A stretch of DNA of 64,000 nucleotides from Ferrimicrobium acidiphilum DSM 19497. Its GTDB lineage: Bacteria > Actinomycetota > Acidimicrobiia > Acidimicrobiales > Acidimicrobiaceae. Below, one piece after another: positions 15,329-25,217 of the stretch. The DNA is taken from the NCBI RefSeq assembly GCF_000949255.1, contig NZ_JXUW01000003.1:1-64000 (forward strand), given 5' to 3'. Within the stretch, counting starts at the first letter, position 1. Each line of letters starts with the position of its first letter. The notes under the pieces were generated by a model. The model ran no database searches and had not been told where the DNA came from. It saw only the letters and a program-made list of their open reading frames with translations. The position numbers and the translations under genes are program-made.

Positions 15329-16570
15329 TTGAGACTTGCTGTGATTAGCTACCATGCCTCACCTGTGGCGGTGCCCGGGTCCGGGGTTAACGGTGGCATG
15401 AATGTTTACGTTAGGGCACTCACGACCCATCTCGCTCGTGCTGGGGTGGAGTGTGATATATTTTCTGCGAGCCTCAATACTACTCGGGTGGAGTCTACGC
15501 GACTCGAATCAGGGCTCTGGTTGCATTCGTTGCCGGTACAGAAACACACTGGAGTCGAAACCACCCCGGACTATACCGGCATACCAGAGTTTGCGGATCG
15601 CGTGGTTGAACACATGCTGCGCTCTCCGATTCGTTACGATGCTGTGCACGCAAACTACTGGCTTTCAGGGGTTGCGGCGCATCGTGTTAAGCACGATCTT
15701 GACATCCCTATGATTACCACTTTTCATACGCTGGAAAAGGCCAAGCATTCACTTGGCGCTCTGATCGATAACAGATCGAGTTTGCGAATTCATCAAGAGG
15801 CCCGGATTCTGGGTTGTTCCGATGCCGTATTGGCGTCCGGCGATGACGAAGCCAAGTGGCTTCTCGACCTCTACCAGGCTCCCGAGGAGAAGGTAGTGCA
15901 GTTGCCCCTTGGCATCGATCGAGCCTTTTTCTCGCCTGGGCCGCCGGGTCCTGCTCGTGAAGCGATTGGGTTCGATGATGGGATCCCTATTGTCCTCTAC
16001 GTCGGCCGCATCCAATCGCTCAAGGGTACGGCGCTGGCGGTCGAGACGCTCGCACATTTGCTTGCTCGACGGAGTGCTCGACTGATCATTGTTGGTGGAC
16101 CATCGGGTCTGGATGGAGAACGAGAGTTCAAGCGTGTCTCCGAACTTGTGAGCAGCCATGGCTTGGACGAATTGGTTACCGTGGTCGATCCGATGTCGCA
16201 CGAGCTATTGTCGACCTATTACCGTGCGGCTGATGTCGTAATTGTGCCTTCTGTGAGTGAGTCATTTGGCCTGGTAGCCCTGGAGGCGATGGGGTGTGGA
16301 ACGCCAGTAGTCGCTACTGATGCCGGTGGACTGCGGACCGTGGTTGACGCAGGACGCTCAGGTATTTTGGTGAAAGACCGGCAGGCATCGGCATTTGCCC
16401 AGGCCATTGACTCGTTGCTAGCTAACCCCGTCCAGTATCGCGCAATGTCGCAGCGGGCGGCGAGTCGTGCGGAATCATTCACATGGGCGGCGAGTGCGCA
16501 ACGATTGATAAGCGTTGTGGATCGAATTGTCGCACAGGATGTTCTAGTCAACTGCATGAGTTGTGCTTGA
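15329..16570 (+). CDS. mshA: GT4-family glycosyltransferase, MshA-like (mycothiol step 1)
   Basis: The 413-residue protein has two Rossmann halves. The N-terminal part has SYHASPVAVPGSGVNGGMNVYVRAL, very close to the MshA pattern in which GGMNVYV binds the acceptor and donor. The C-terminal part has LYVGRIQSLKG and the EX7E motif ESFGLVALE followed by AMGCGTPVVATDAGG. MshA joins GlcNAc to inositol-3-phosphate as the first step of mycothiol synthesis, matching the actinobacterial setting. Related sucrose-phosphate-synthase-like GT4 enzymes share most motifs, so the exact substrate is less sure. TTG start. Confidence 0.75.
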   Translation: MRLAVISYHASPVAVPGSGVNGGMNVYVRALTTHLARAGVECDIFSASLNTTRVESTRLESGLWLHSLPVQKHTGVETTPDYTGIPEFADRVVEHMLRSPIRYDAVHANYWLSGVAAHRVKHDLDIPMITTFHTLEKAKHSLGALIDNRSSLRIHQEARILGCSDAVLASGDDEAKWLLDLYQAPEEKVVQLPLGIDRAFFSPGPPGPAREAIGFDDGIPIVLYVGRIQSLKGTALAVETLAHLLARRSARLIIVGGPSGLDGEREFKRVSELVSSHGLDELVTVVDPMSHELLSTYYRAADVVIVPSVSESFGLVALEAMGCGTPVVATDAGGLRTVVDAGRSGILVKDRQASAFAQAIDSLLANPVQYRAMSQRAASRAESFTWAASAQRLISVVDRIVAQDVLVNCMSCA

Positions 16571-16650
16571 ATCTACCTTCAGGCTCCCACTGAGGAAGGC
16601 TACTGGCGATAGCTCGGCTGGGTTTGATGAGTGAGTAACGAGGAGTAGGT

Positions 16651-17439
16651 ATGTATGATTTGCTGGTGGTCGGCGGGGGTGCCATGGGGGGCGCCTTGGC
16701 AGTTGGTATGGGGGGTGCTGAAGGCGGTCCACGCTCGATTGCTATTCTCGATCATACACCAGCAAAGGCGCAGGCTATAGCCTCGATGTTGCCCGCTGGA
16801 GCGGCAGTCAACACGCTTGAGCCAGCCGAGGTTTATTTGCTTGCCGTAAAGCCGCACCACATGAGGGGTGTGTTATCCAGTCTCCCAGTCGGAGCCAAGG
16901 CGATATCGGTTGCTGCGGGAGTGCGACTTGAACAGCTTAAGTCTTGGGCACCTTCTGGATGTGAAGTCGTTCGTGCCATGCCTAATACGGCCTGCGAGAT
17001 AGCAGCTGGGGTGACGGCTATCTGCGGTGATGAGAACGATGGAGCCTTGATTGCGCGTGCCAAGGAGCTCTTTCAGCTCGTTGGCGAGGTTTTTGTGATT
17101 GCCGAGAACCAGTTTGATGTAGTGAGTGCGCTTTCTGGTAGTGGACCTGCTTATGTCTTCCTGCTCATTGAGGCGATGCAGGAGGCCGGAATAACTCTTG
17201 GAATACCAGCATCTGTCTCGCTCGATCTGGCACGTGCCACGATCCGAGGAGCAGGTATGTTGGCTGATTCGAAGCGGGTTGATCCTCGATCTTTGAGGTT
17301 GGCGGTCACGTCTCCTGGTGGAATGACCGCCGCTGCGATAGCTGTTTTTGAAGAGTTGGGATTGCGTCATCAGACGCTCGCTGCCGTAAAAGCGGCGGCC
17401 CAGCGCGCGCAAGTGCTCTCAGCACATGCTGATGAGTAG
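16651..17439 (+). CDS. proC: Pyrroline-5-carboxylate reductase
   Basis: A 262-residue protein with an N-terminal NAD(P)-binding GGGAMGGAL motif and the conserved C-terminal dimer core: ALSGSGPAYVF, then the end of the family signature in LRLAVTSPGGMTAAAI. It reduces pyrroline-5-carboxylate to proline in the cytosol. GGAGTAGGT upstream supports ATG 16651. It lies between mshA and hemA on the same strand. Confidence 0.93.
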   Translation: MYDLLVVGGGAMGGALAVGMGGAEGGPRSIAILDHTPAKAQAIASMLPAGAAVNTLEPAEVYLLAVKPHHMRGVLSSLPVGAKAISVAAGVRLEQLKSWAPSGCEVVRAMPNTACEIAAGVTAICGDENDGALIARAKELFQLVGEVFVIAENQFDVVSALSGSGPAYVFLLIEAMQEAGITLGIPASVSLDLARATIRGAGMLADSKRVDPRSLRLAVTSPGGMTAAAIAVFEELGLRHQTLAAVKAAAQRAQVLSAHADE

Positions 17440-17553
17440 AGGGCCGTTTTTGATGATTGCTGAGTATGGCTCCGTTTTGGCATTTCGGCTTGGAGAACGC
17501 GACGGGATACACTTAACTGGTCAAGGTTTATGTTTTTGTTGCGGTGGTAGTGC

Positions 17554-18807
17554 ATGTCTGTCATACTTTTAAGTGTTAATGAGGCTGATGTCGGTGTCGA
17601 GTTTGATCGGTTTGCGCTCACTCGACCTGATGAGGAGGGGCTTCGCTCTGCTCTTCGAGGTCTAATCGAAGATGGCTCCATCGAAGAGGCATTGCTGCTA
17701 TGCACCTGTGCGCGTACTGAGCTCTATGTCATGGCAGGTCAGTTTCATTCAACAGTCGACGAGGTGGCGTCAGTCCTCGCGCGAGCATTGCAGCTTCCTG
17801 TAACAGAAGTTCAGCCGGTTACCCGTGTAATGTACGGAAGGGCCGCAGTCCGGCACCTTTTGAGAGTGACGGGAGGGTTGGAGTCCACGATTGTTGGCGA
17901 GAGTGAAATTTTGTCGCAGGTAAAACAGGCATTAATGGCTGCTCGTGATAGCAAAATTGTTTCGGGCTCCCTTGGCAGATATTTTGAACGTGCACTGGAA
18001 GTGGGGAAACGTATACGCAATGAGACGCTAATTGGCTCTGGAAATGTTTCGGTCACGTCTGCTGCTGCATTGCTCGCGATGTCTCTGGAGAGTGATCTCC
18101 CAGGATTTTCCCCTCGAGTCGGTGTGGTGGGGTCGGGGGCGATCGGATCTGAAGTAGCACGAGTTCTGGTTGATAGAGGTGCCACGGTTACGGTCATGTC
18201 CTCGTCACCGGAGCGCCGCGAGCTCCTGCTTCGAGAGCTGGTAGGTGTTGCAGTTGCTCCAACAAGCGACTTGTCGAGTCAGCTTGCTTCACTCGATACC
18301 CTGGTCATGGCTGGTTCCTCTGACAGGATGTCTCTTGATGCCTCGATGCTTGAAGGATACTCTGGGTTACGCATCATAGATCTTTGCAGACCACGAACGA
18401 TCGATCGAGGCATGGCCGAGCTTGCCGGTGTGGTACTTCTAGATCTCGACGATGTGAATAAGTTCGTGTCCGATCAGCTTGCGGAACGCATGGAAGCAGT
18501 CGATGCTGTTGAGCTTATTATCGAATCTGAATTGGCAGACTTCGGTGAGTTGGCGTGGTTGCAGGACATGAATCCAGTGCTCCGAAGTTTGTATGAAGAG
18601 GCTGAACAGGTGCGAGTTAGCGAGCTCAGTCGGTCATTGAAAAGGTTGGGTTCCAGCGACCCAAGGGTCGCCCAAGAACTCGAGCTTCTAACTCATAGGA
18701 TAGTGAATAAGTTGCTTCATCACCCTGCTTCCTCCCTGAGAGAACGAGCTGGAGCAGAGGGTTTTGCGGAGTTTCTAGAAGACTTCAAGACGATCTTCCG
18801 ATTGTGA
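17554..18807 (+). CDS. hemA: Glutamyl-tRNA reductase
   Basis: 417 residues in three parts: catalytic domain with the active-site Cys in LCTCARTELYV, the GESEILSQVK motif, an NADPH domain with GVVGSGAIGSEVARVL, and a C-terminal dimerising helix. It reduces Glu-tRNA to glutamate-1-semialdehyde, the first committed step of C5-pathway heme synthesis. First gene of a hem cluster in which hemC follows 13 bases later. Confidence 0.95.
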   Translation: MSVILLSVNEADVGVEFDRFALTRPDEEGLRSALRGLIEDGSIEEALLLCTCARTELYVMAGQFHSTVDEVASVLARALQLPVTEVQPVTRVMYGRAAVRHLLRVTGGLESTIVGESEILSQVKQALMAARDSKIVSGSLGRYFERALEVGKRIRNETLIGSGNVSVTSAAALLAMSLESDLPGFSPRVGVVGSGAIGSEVARVLVDRGATVTVMSSSPERRELLLRELVGVAVAPTSDLSSQLASLDTLVMAGSSDRMSLDASMLEGYSGLRIIDLCRPRTIDRGMAELAGVVLLDLDDVNKFVSDQLAERMEAVDAVELIIESELADFGELAWLQDMNPVLRSLYEEAEQVRVSELSRSLKRLGSSDPRVAQELELLTHRIVNKLLHHPASSLRERAGAEGFAEFLEDFKTIFRL

Positions 18808-18820
18808 TTGTACCTCCAAA

Positions 18821-19714
18821 ATGTCCGATTCTGTAAGAATAGCTACTCGTGGTTCGGAGTTAGCTCTGTGGCAAGCAAACCTCGTTGCCGCGCTCCTACC
18901 CACACCAACGGAGATCGTCATAGTTGAGACAGAGGGCGATCGGTCAGCTGATCGCAACCTCGCCGAGATTGGCGGTCAAGGAGTATTTGTTAAAGAGGTA
19001 CAACAGAAGTTGCTGGATAGTCAGGTGAGGTTGGCGGTCCACTCTGCAAAGGATCTTCCTAGTGCTATCGTTGGGGGACTCGAGGTCGCTGCTTGGCTCG
19101 CACGCGCGGATCCTCGTGACGTGATTGTCGGCTCCCTGCTAAAGGATCTCCCTCGTGGTGCTCACGTGGGAACATCTTCTACCCGGCGAGCGGCTCAATT
19201 GCTAGCGCTGCGTCCGGATGTCGAGATTGAGATACTTCGAGGCAATATTCGTACGAGACTCAAAAAAGGACAGCGGATGGATGCCATTTTTGTGGCAGCT
19301 GCTGCACTCGAACGATTAGATCTCCACCCACCTGTGATGGAGATCCTAGAGCCGGAGGTTATGCTGCCTCAAGTTGGTCAGGGAGCTATTGCGGTGGAGT
19401 GCCGTTCGGACGATTTCGAGATGCTCGGACTCCTAGCGTCGATCAATGATCGCGACACTCAGCAGGAGATACTTGCAGAGCGGAGTTTTCTCCAGGTGTT
19501 TGGGACTGGATGCAGTCTTCCGATTGGTGGGTTTGCGAGAGCAGGTGAAGACGGACTAATGCTCTATGGCATGGTGGCCAAGAGTGACGGAACAAGAGTT
19601 CTGCGGGCGGCCCAAAGTGGGGATGAGCCGATCGAGCTTGGCCGCTCGCTGGCGAAGAATTTGATAGAGCGTGGAGCGCTTGAGCTTCTCTCCGTAGCGG
19701 AACCTGCGGAGTAG
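18821..19714 (+). CDS. hemC: Hydroxymethylbilane synthase (porphobilinogen deaminase)
   Basis: 297 residues with the ATRGSELALWQA start, VHSAKDLPS, the GTSSTRRAAQLLA motif, RGNIRTRL, and the dipyrromethane-cofactor Cys in FGTGCSLPIGG. It polymerises four porphobilinogens into hydroxymethylbilane. It follows hemA by 13 bases and precedes the cobA/hemD fusion by 3. Confidence 0.95.
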   Translation: MSDSVRIATRGSELALWQANLVAALLPTPTEIVIVETEGDRSADRNLAEIGGQGVFVKEVQQKLLDSQVRLAVHSAKDLPSAIVGGLEVAAWLARADPRDVIVGSLLKDLPRGAHVGTSSTRRAAQLLALRPDVEIEILRGNIRTRLKKGQRMDAIFVAAAALERLDLHPPVMEILEPEVMLPQVGQGAIAVECRSDDFEMLGLLASINDRDTQQEILAERSFLQVFGTGCSLPIGGFARAGEDGLMLYGMVAKSDGTRVLRAAQSGDEPIELGRSLAKNLIERGALELLSVAEPAE

Positions 19715-19717
19715 AAC

Positions 19718-21178
19718 TTGGTCGCGCGAGTAGCACTGGTAGGGGCGGGACCTGGAGATCCAGGTCTGATCACCGTTAGAGGCTTGGAACTGTTGCGGAA
19801 GGCTGATGTCGTCGTAACAGATTTTTTAGTTGATGTCCGACTTAAACAGCTGATCCCAAAGCACGTTGAGATAGTCGATGTAGGGAAGCGACCCGGGAAG
19901 ACCTCATTTTCGCAAGATGCAATCAATCGAGAACTTATCCGTTTGAGCCGGTCGCATGAGCTTGTCGTTCGCCTCAAAGGCGGAGATCCGTTTCTCTTTG
20001 GACGAGGGGGTGAAGAGGTTGATGCGTTACTTGGAGCTGATATTGCGGTGGAAGTCGTCCCCGGCATCACGTCTGCCTTAGCGGGTCCAATGTTTGCTGG
20101 TGTGCCCGTAACGCACCGAGGTCTTGCAGATGGCTATATCGTCATCACCGGTCACCGGCACGCTGATGCGCCACTCGACTACGACTGGTCAGCCTTGGTC
20201 AATTCTGGGCTCACCATCGTCGTTTTGATGGGCGTTGCACATCGAGGCGTCATTGCTAAGGCGCTGGTGGACGCGGGTATGGATACCGCAACCTCTGTCA
20301 CCGCGATCGAATCTGTCACCTGGGCTCAGGAACGTTGTCTCCGGACGACCGTCGGTCAGTTGGCGGATATAGAGATTGCGTCTCCGGCGGTTATCGTTAT
20401 CGGCAAGACAGCAGGTGTTGACCTGGGTTGGCGTCGATCGCTTCCATTGGCCGGTTGGAGTATCCACCTCCTCAGGCCCTTCGATGTTGGTGACGAGCTT
20501 GCAGTTGGATTACGTGACTTTGGAGCAACGGTCGTTCAGGCGCCTGCGATCGAGATTCGTGATCCGTCTGACGGAGGGCTAGCTTTGAAAGCCGCACTGC
20601 GGGAGATCGATGCTTACGATTGGCTTGTGTTTACCTCAAAGAATGGTGTTGAGCGGACACTGAATGAGATTGCTGATCTGAGGACGTTGGCTGGAACCAA
20701 GATAGCCTGTATCGGTTCTGGGACCAGGTCAGCGTTAGAACGTCATCGAGTTGGCTGTGATCTCATGCCTACAGAGTTTGTTGGGGAATCATTGGTGGCG
20801 AGCTTTCCTGAAGGAAGTGGCAGAGTGTTATTCCCTCGAGCTCGTGTAGCCCGGGAAGTCGTGCCGGAAGGACTGACTGCCAAAGGCTGGTCTGTGGACG
20901 TTGTTGAGGCCTATCAGGTCCATATCCCAGAGCCGATGATGACGCCGGACCTTGCTGCGGCATTGGATGTGACCGTCTTCACTGCTGCCTCAACCGTGGA
21001 TGGTTATCGTGCCCAATATCCAGAGGTGAAGCCGAAGCGGGCCGTAGCTATTGGACCGGTGACGGCGGATCGTCTGCGAGGCGTTGGCATCGATCAGATT
21101 CATGTCGCACAAGAATATTCGGTGCAAGGTTTGACGGAGTTGCTTTCCTGGCTCGCCTCCTCGCCAGCTGATTCGTAG
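19718..21178 (+). CDS. cobA-hemD: Fused uroporphyrinogen-III C-methyltransferase / uroporphyrinogen-III synthase
   Basis: 486 residues with two enzymes. Residues ~1-245 are SAM-dependent CobA: VGAGPGDPGLITVRG, VRLKGGDPFLFGRGGEE, VPGITSALAGP and MGVAH. Residues ~250-486 are HemD: VFTSKNGVER, CIGSGTRSALERHRV, FPRARVAREVVPEGL and a late FTAASTVDGY. HemD closes hydroxymethylbilane to uroporphyrinogen III, and CobA takes it toward siroheme/B12, so one chain sits at the branch. Such fusions are common in actinobacteria and firmicutes. TTG start, three bases after hemC. Confidence 0.93.
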   Translation: MVARVALVGAGPGDPGLITVRGLELLRKADVVVTDFLVDVRLKQLIPKHVEIVDVGKRPGKTSFSQDAINRELIRLSRSHELVVRLKGGDPFLFGRGGEEVDALLGADIAVEVVPGITSALAGPMFAGVPVTHRGLADGYIVITGHRHADAPLDYDWSALVNSGLTIVVLMGVAHRGVIAKALVDAGMDTATSVTAIESVTWAQERCLRTTVGQLADIEIASPAVIVIGKTAGVDLGWRRSLPLAGWSIHLLRPFDVGDELAVGLRDFGATVVQAPAIEIRDPSDGGLALKAALREIDAYDWLVFTSKNGVERTLNEIADLRTLAGTKIACIGSGTRSALERHRVGCDLMPTEFVGESLVASFPEGSGRVLFPRARVAREVVPEGLTAKGWSVDVVEAYQVHIPEPMMTPDLAAALDVTVFTAASTVDGYRAQYPEVKPKRAVAIGPVTADRLRGVGIDQIHVAQEYSVQGLTELLSWLASSPADS

Positions 21179-21196
21179 TTGGGTAGGCTAGAGGTT

Positions 21197-22171
21197 ATGG
21201 AACATTTTCGACGACCACGGCGGTTGCGAGCAACCGCTCAAGTGCGAGACCTTGTCGCAGAGACGCGACTCCATCGCCAGCAGTTTATTCTGCCGATGTT
21301 CGTCCGCGAGGGAATTAGTCATCCGGTGCCAATCGCATCTATGCCTGGAGTTGTACAGCACTCGACGGCGAGTGCCATCGAGGAGGTTCGCGCTCTCCTG
21401 GATTGCGGTGTCTCTAGTGTCCTCCTCTTTGGAGTGACTGATCACAAGGACGAGGATGGCAGCTATGCATGTCGATCCGACTTCATCCTACAACGCACGA
21501 TTAGCGAGTTGAAGGATACCTTCGGCGACTCGGTCTTTGTATTTAGCGATCTGTGCCTGGATGAGTACACCTCGCATGGACATTGTGGCGTGCTAGATGC
21601 AATGGGACGAGTCGACAACGACCGCACCTTGCTCCGTTATCAGGAACTTGCTCAATCGCTTGCGAGTGCTGGTGTCGATATGGTCGCACCTTCAGGCATG
21701 ATGGATCATCAGGTCGCCGCGATCAGAGAGGCGCTCGATGACATGCACGCAACGGAGTGTGGCATTCTGGCCTACTCTGCCAAATACGCCTCTGCTCTCT
21801 ACGGGCCGTTCCGAGAGGCGGTCGATGTTCAGATTGCCGATGGGGGCGATCGACGCGCCTATCAACAGGACTATCGAAATCAGCGTGAGGCGTTACACGA
21901 GGTTGAGTTGGATCTAGCGGAAGGTGCCGATATGGTAATGGTCAAGCCAGCCTCATACTATCTCGATGTGCTTGCAAAGATTCGAGCTTTCTGCCCAGTC
22001 CCGTTGACGGCCTACCAAGTATCAGGGGAGTATTCGATGATAATTTCAGCATCGCAGGCGGGGTTCATAGACCGAAAGCAGACGATTATTGAGTCGTTGA
22101 CCGCAATAGTCCGAGCCGGTGCGGACAACGTCCTCACCTACTTTGCCAAGGAGGCGGCAGGATGGATATGA
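21197..22171 (+). CDS. hemB: Delta-aminolevulinic acid dehydratase (porphobilinogen synthase)
   Basis: About 324 residues of TIM-barrel enzyme. The two Schiff-base lysines are in YSAKYASALYGPF and MVKPASYYLD. The metal loop reads DLCLDEYTSHGHCG: two of the three zinc Cys are kept and the middle one is Asp, a variant I recall from other actinobacteria. I chose ATG 21197 because the protein then starts MEHFRRPRRLR like its homologues; TTG 21179 would add six residues. It joins two aminolevulinates to porphobilinogen. Overlaps hemL by 10 bases. Confidence 0.93.
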   Translation: MEHFRRPRRLRATAQVRDLVAETRLHRQQFILPMFVREGISHPVPIASMPGVVQHSTASAIEEVRALLDCGVSSVLLFGVTDHKDEDGSYACRSDFILQRTISELKDTFGDSVFVFSDLCLDEYTSHGHCGVLDAMGRVDNDRTLLRYQELAQSLASAGVDMVAPSGMMDHQVAAIREALDDMHATECGILAYSAKYASALYGPFREAVDVQIADGGDRRAYQQDYRNQREALHEVELDLAEGADMVMVKPASYYLDVLAKIRAFCPVPLTAYQVSGEYSMIISASQAGFIDRKQTIIESLTAIVRAGADNVLTYFAKEAAGWI

Positions 22172-23463
22172 GCAACGAGGTCTCCATGGGAAATGAAGCT
22201 GCATTCTCTCGTGCCTGCGCATCGCTAGTTGGAGGTGTCAATTCGCCGGTGCGTTCATTCACTTCCGTTGGTGGGAGTCCATTTTTTATCCGAGAGGGTC
22301 ATGGATCCTATGTTGTCGATATCGAGGGTCGTCGATATCTAGATTATGTCCAGTCGTATGGGGCGATTATTCATGGGCACGGAGACGACGGTGTTCTGGC
22401 GGCAGTGATGGATGCGGCTCGAAAGGGTACTACCTTTGGGGCGCCGACGCTTGGCGAGGTGGAACTAGCAGAACGTATCAAAGCGAAGGTACCTGGGATA
22501 GACCTTGTGCGCCTGACAAGTTCAGGTACCGAGGCAACTATGACCGCCCTCCGTCTGGCGCGAGGTGTGACTGGCCGATCGAAGATCATCAAGTTCGAGG
22601 GGTGTTATCACGGCCATTCTGATGCTCTGCTAGCTTCGAGTGGTTCTGGGGTTGCGTCGCTCGGCCTCCCGGCATCGGTGGGCGTTACACCGGCTGCAGT
22701 GCTCGACACCATCGTGGCCCCCTATAACGAGCTTCCCAAGATTGGCGAGGATGTCGCTGCGGTTATTGTGGAGCCGGTGGCTGCCAATATGGGACTAGTA
22801 CCAGCGTCAGCTGGCTTTTTACAAGAGCTGCGGAGACTCGCCACCGAGGCTGGTGCGTTGTTAATTTTTGACGAGGTAATCACCGGCTTCCGTATTGCAG
22901 AGGGTGGTGCGTCAACGCTTTTCGGGGTCACACCCGACCTTTGGTGCTTTGGTAAGGTTATTGGAGGGGGACTTCCGGTCGGCGCGGTCGCGGGACCTGA
23001 GGAGATCATGGCATATCTAGCACCAACCGGTCCTGTCTACCAGGCAGGGACGTTGTCGGGTAATCCGCTGGCGACGGCGGCAGGGTCGGCCGCGCTTCGG
23101 CAACTGAACTCTGCAAGCTATCGAATGTTGGCTGGTCGGGCTGAGCAGTTGGCCTTTGGGCTTACCAAGGTGATCGAAGAGGCAGATCTAGCCGTGCAGA
23201 TTCAACGTGTTGAGTCATTGCTCGGTATTTTCTTCGCCGATGAACCGGTGACGAACTATCGGGAAGCAGTCTCGTCGGTGGAGCGAGGCATCTATGCCCA
23301 CTTCTTTCATGCGATGCTCAAGCGCGGCATAGCAATGGCACCTGGGCCCTATGAGGTTCTGTTCCCTGGGCTTGCCCATACCGTTGATGATGTTGACAAG
23401 ACAATCGATATCGCCTCTGCAGCCGCTGTCGAGGCCCGAGATCTGTGGGCTAAGAGCCGATAG
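22162..23463 (+). CDS. hemL: Glutamate-1-semialdehyde 2,1-aminomutase
   Basis: 433-residue class-III PLP aminotransferase-fold protein. It has VGGVNSPVRSF at the N-terminus, LTSSGTEATMTALRLAR, FEGCYHGHSDALL, LIFDEVITGFR, and the PLP Lys in CFGKVIGGGLPVGA. It turns glutamate-1-semialdehyde into aminolevulinate after HemA. AAGGAGG seven bases before ATG 22162 lies within the hemB end, so translation is coupled. Last gene of the heme operon. Confidence 0.95.
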   Translation: MDMSNEVSMGNEAAFSRACASLVGGVNSPVRSFTSVGGSPFFIREGHGSYVVDIEGRRYLDYVQSYGAIIHGHGDDGVLAAVMDAARKGTTFGAPTLGEVELAERIKAKVPGIDLVRLTSSGTEATMTALRLARGVTGRSKIIKFEGCYHGHSDALLASSGSGVASLGLPASVGVTPAAVLDTIVAPYNELPKIGEDVAAVIVEPVAANMGLVPASAGFLQELRRLATEAGALLIFDEVITGFRIAEGGASTLFGVTPDLWCFGKVIGGGLPVGAVAGPEEIMAYLAPTGPVYQAGTLSGNPLATAAGSAALRQLNSASYRMLAGRAEQLAFGLTKVIEEADLAVQIQRVESLLGIFFADEPVTNYREAVSSVERGIYAHFFHAMLKRGIAMAPGPYEVLFPGLAHTVDDVDKTIDIASAAAVEARDLWAKSR

Positions 23464-23705
23464 GTCTTTCCTCCTTCGTTGAGATGCTTCCCTCGCATGT
23501 CGCAACGAAGTCAGCTGCGGTTCCTGCGTTGGCGTTGATGTTTGGTCAATATCTGTGATGGAGGAATGGTAAACGAAGCAGGTTTAGCGGGTGATAGTCG
23601 CTGGTTGCCGTTGTATCGGCCAAGAGACATGAAGCTGCATAATGAGAGGCAAGCAACACTGCCGCCTAGGCCGTTCCAGCTCGTGTGAATTCCTGCCGAT
23701 ACTTG

Positions 23706-23735
23706 ACCATATCCAGAACTACCATATCCAGAACT
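23706..23735. repeat. Two tandem perfect 15-bp repeats in the hemL/ggr spacer
   Basis: ACCATATCCAGAACT occurs twice head to tail (23706-23720, 23721-23735). The spacer 23464-23769 separates convergent genes and holds no supported gene; no clear terminator hairpin with T-run was found. Confidence 0.6.
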
Positions 23736-23769
23736 ATGGAATGGCCAGGTCGTTGTAGAGAGTCGTTAG

Positions 23770-25032
23770 CTAGACAGCTTGTCTTTCGTGCAGTCGTTGG
23801 GTGAAGCTATATATCTGTTCTATGCGATCTGGCGTGGAGCCTGCCATAAGGTTCGCCATGATCGCCACCACTGGAGACATAGTTGCTTTGGATCGCATCG
23901 CGAGCCACACTCCAGACGACATCAGGAGAGGATTGGAGATCGCCTTCACAAATAGCCGACCGGCCGCGTAATAACCTGCATAGCGGGCCTGGAGGGTCGC
24001 GCTGAATTCGGCCACAGGTCGTGGATCGTTAGTGCCGAGGCTCTGTGTGATAGCATTCGCCGCCATTCTTCCGGTCTCGTAACCATACGAGATTCCCTCG
24101 CCATTGAATGGATTGATCGCCGCTGCGGCGTCGCCAACTAGGAGAAAGTTCGCTCCAGATCGGGGTTCGACACTCAGACCCATTGGTAGCTTGCCGCCGG
24201 TAGCCCCTCGCAGTCCTTCGTCGGCGGGGAAGTGCCACTCCGGTTGCGTCTGTGCGACGAACCTTTCGAGGGCGTGTGTGGTGTTCATTTTGCGCCACCG
24301 CTTGCTGTTTGATAGTAGGCCAAAACCGACGTTCGCAGTACCGTCGCCCGCCGGGAAGATCCAGCCATAGCCAGGTATGGTGGCACCAGTCTCATCTCGA
24401 AGATCCAGATGTGACTCAATCCAGTCTTCGTTGGATCTGTCAGTTGGGAAGTAGCCACGTATTGCTAGCCCTAGTGGCTTACTAACGTCACGATGGGCGC
24501 CGAGTGAGCGAGCGATTCGTGCGTTGGAGCCCTCCGCGAAGACGTAGACCTTTGCGGTGAGGCAAAGGTCTACGTTGGCTCCTAAATCCCGTACTCTTAG
24601 CGATTCAATATGTCCGGAACGCGTCGTTGCCTCTATCGATTCGTGGTGGTAGAGCACCTGCGCGCCAACTTCGCTAGCGCGCTCGAGAACTGCCTGGTCG
24701 AGGACGGATCGACGGACGACATAGCCGTAGTTGGGGTAATTTGGAACGCTCGGCCAAGGCAGCTGGTAAGAACGACCAAAGGCCATTGCATGTATCCCAA
24801 GGTATTTGTGTTGAGAATCAAGCATCGACTGTAAACCCATGGCTTCGAGTTGAACGACGGCACGTGGGGTGAGTCCATCACCGCAGGTCTTGTCGCGAGG
24901 GAAGCGCTTCTTTTCGACCACAATTACCGATACTCCGCGGATGGCGAGCCAATAGGCTACAGCAGCCCCCGCTGGGCCGCCTCCCACGACTATAACGTCC
25001 GCCGTTCCTGTTCCTTCGAGAGTTTTGTTCAC
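23770..25032 (-). CDS. Geranylgeranyl-reductase-family FAD oxidoreductase (menaquinone saturase MenJ-like)
   Basis: A 420-residue flavoprotein. N-terminal FAD motif GGGPAGAAVAYWLA, then VEKKRFPRDKTCGDGLTPRAV, the PxxYxW-like substrate region (IPGYGWIFPAGDGTANVGFG), and the second FAD motif GDAAAAINPFNGEGI. Members reduce isoprenoid double bonds, for example of menaquinone (MenJ) or archaeal lipids. It is divergent from the nuo operon, whose electron acceptor is menaquinone in these bacteria, which favours a quinone-tail role (inference). Confidence 0.85.
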   Translation of the reverse strand: MNKTLEGTGTADVIVVGGGPAGAAVAYWLAIRGVSVIVVEKKRFPRDKTCGDGLTPRAVVQLEAMGLQSMLDSQHKYLGIHAMAFGRSYQLPWPSVPNYPNYGYVVRRSVLDQAVLERASEVGAQVLYHHESIEATTRSGHIESLRVRDLGANVDLCLTAKVYVFAEGSNARIARSLGAHRDVSKPLGLAIRGYFPTDRSNEDWIESHLDLRDETGATIPGYGWIFPAGDGTANVGFGLLSNSKRWRKMNTTHALERFVAQTQPEWHFPADEGLRGATGGKLPMGLSVEPRSGANFLLVGDAAAAINPFNGEGISYGYETGRMAANAITQSLGTNDPRPVAEFSATLQARYAGYYAAGRLFVKAISNPLLMSSGVWLAMRSKATMSPVVAIMANLMAGSTPDRIEQIYSFTQRLHERQAV

Positions 25033-25217
25033 ACACTCTATCGTAGACTGGGTATAGGTGATAGTTCATAATGCGCATAAGACACGGGACTTTTGACGCT
25101 AGAAGAGGTAGCTGCCCTCTGGATTTGCGCGCAAGGGTGAAACCGTACCAAGATAGGAGTGTGCGTGAGCGACGGCCACGCCAGCCTTTGTAACTGTACC
25201 GATAGAAATGGAGTAGG
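25033..25217. promoter_or_regulatory. Shared control region between the flavoprotein gene and nuo operon
   Basis: The 185-base divergent spacer must hold promoters for both directions. I could not pick -10/-35 boxes with confidence. GGAG just upstream of GTG 25218 serves nuoA. Confidence 0.4.
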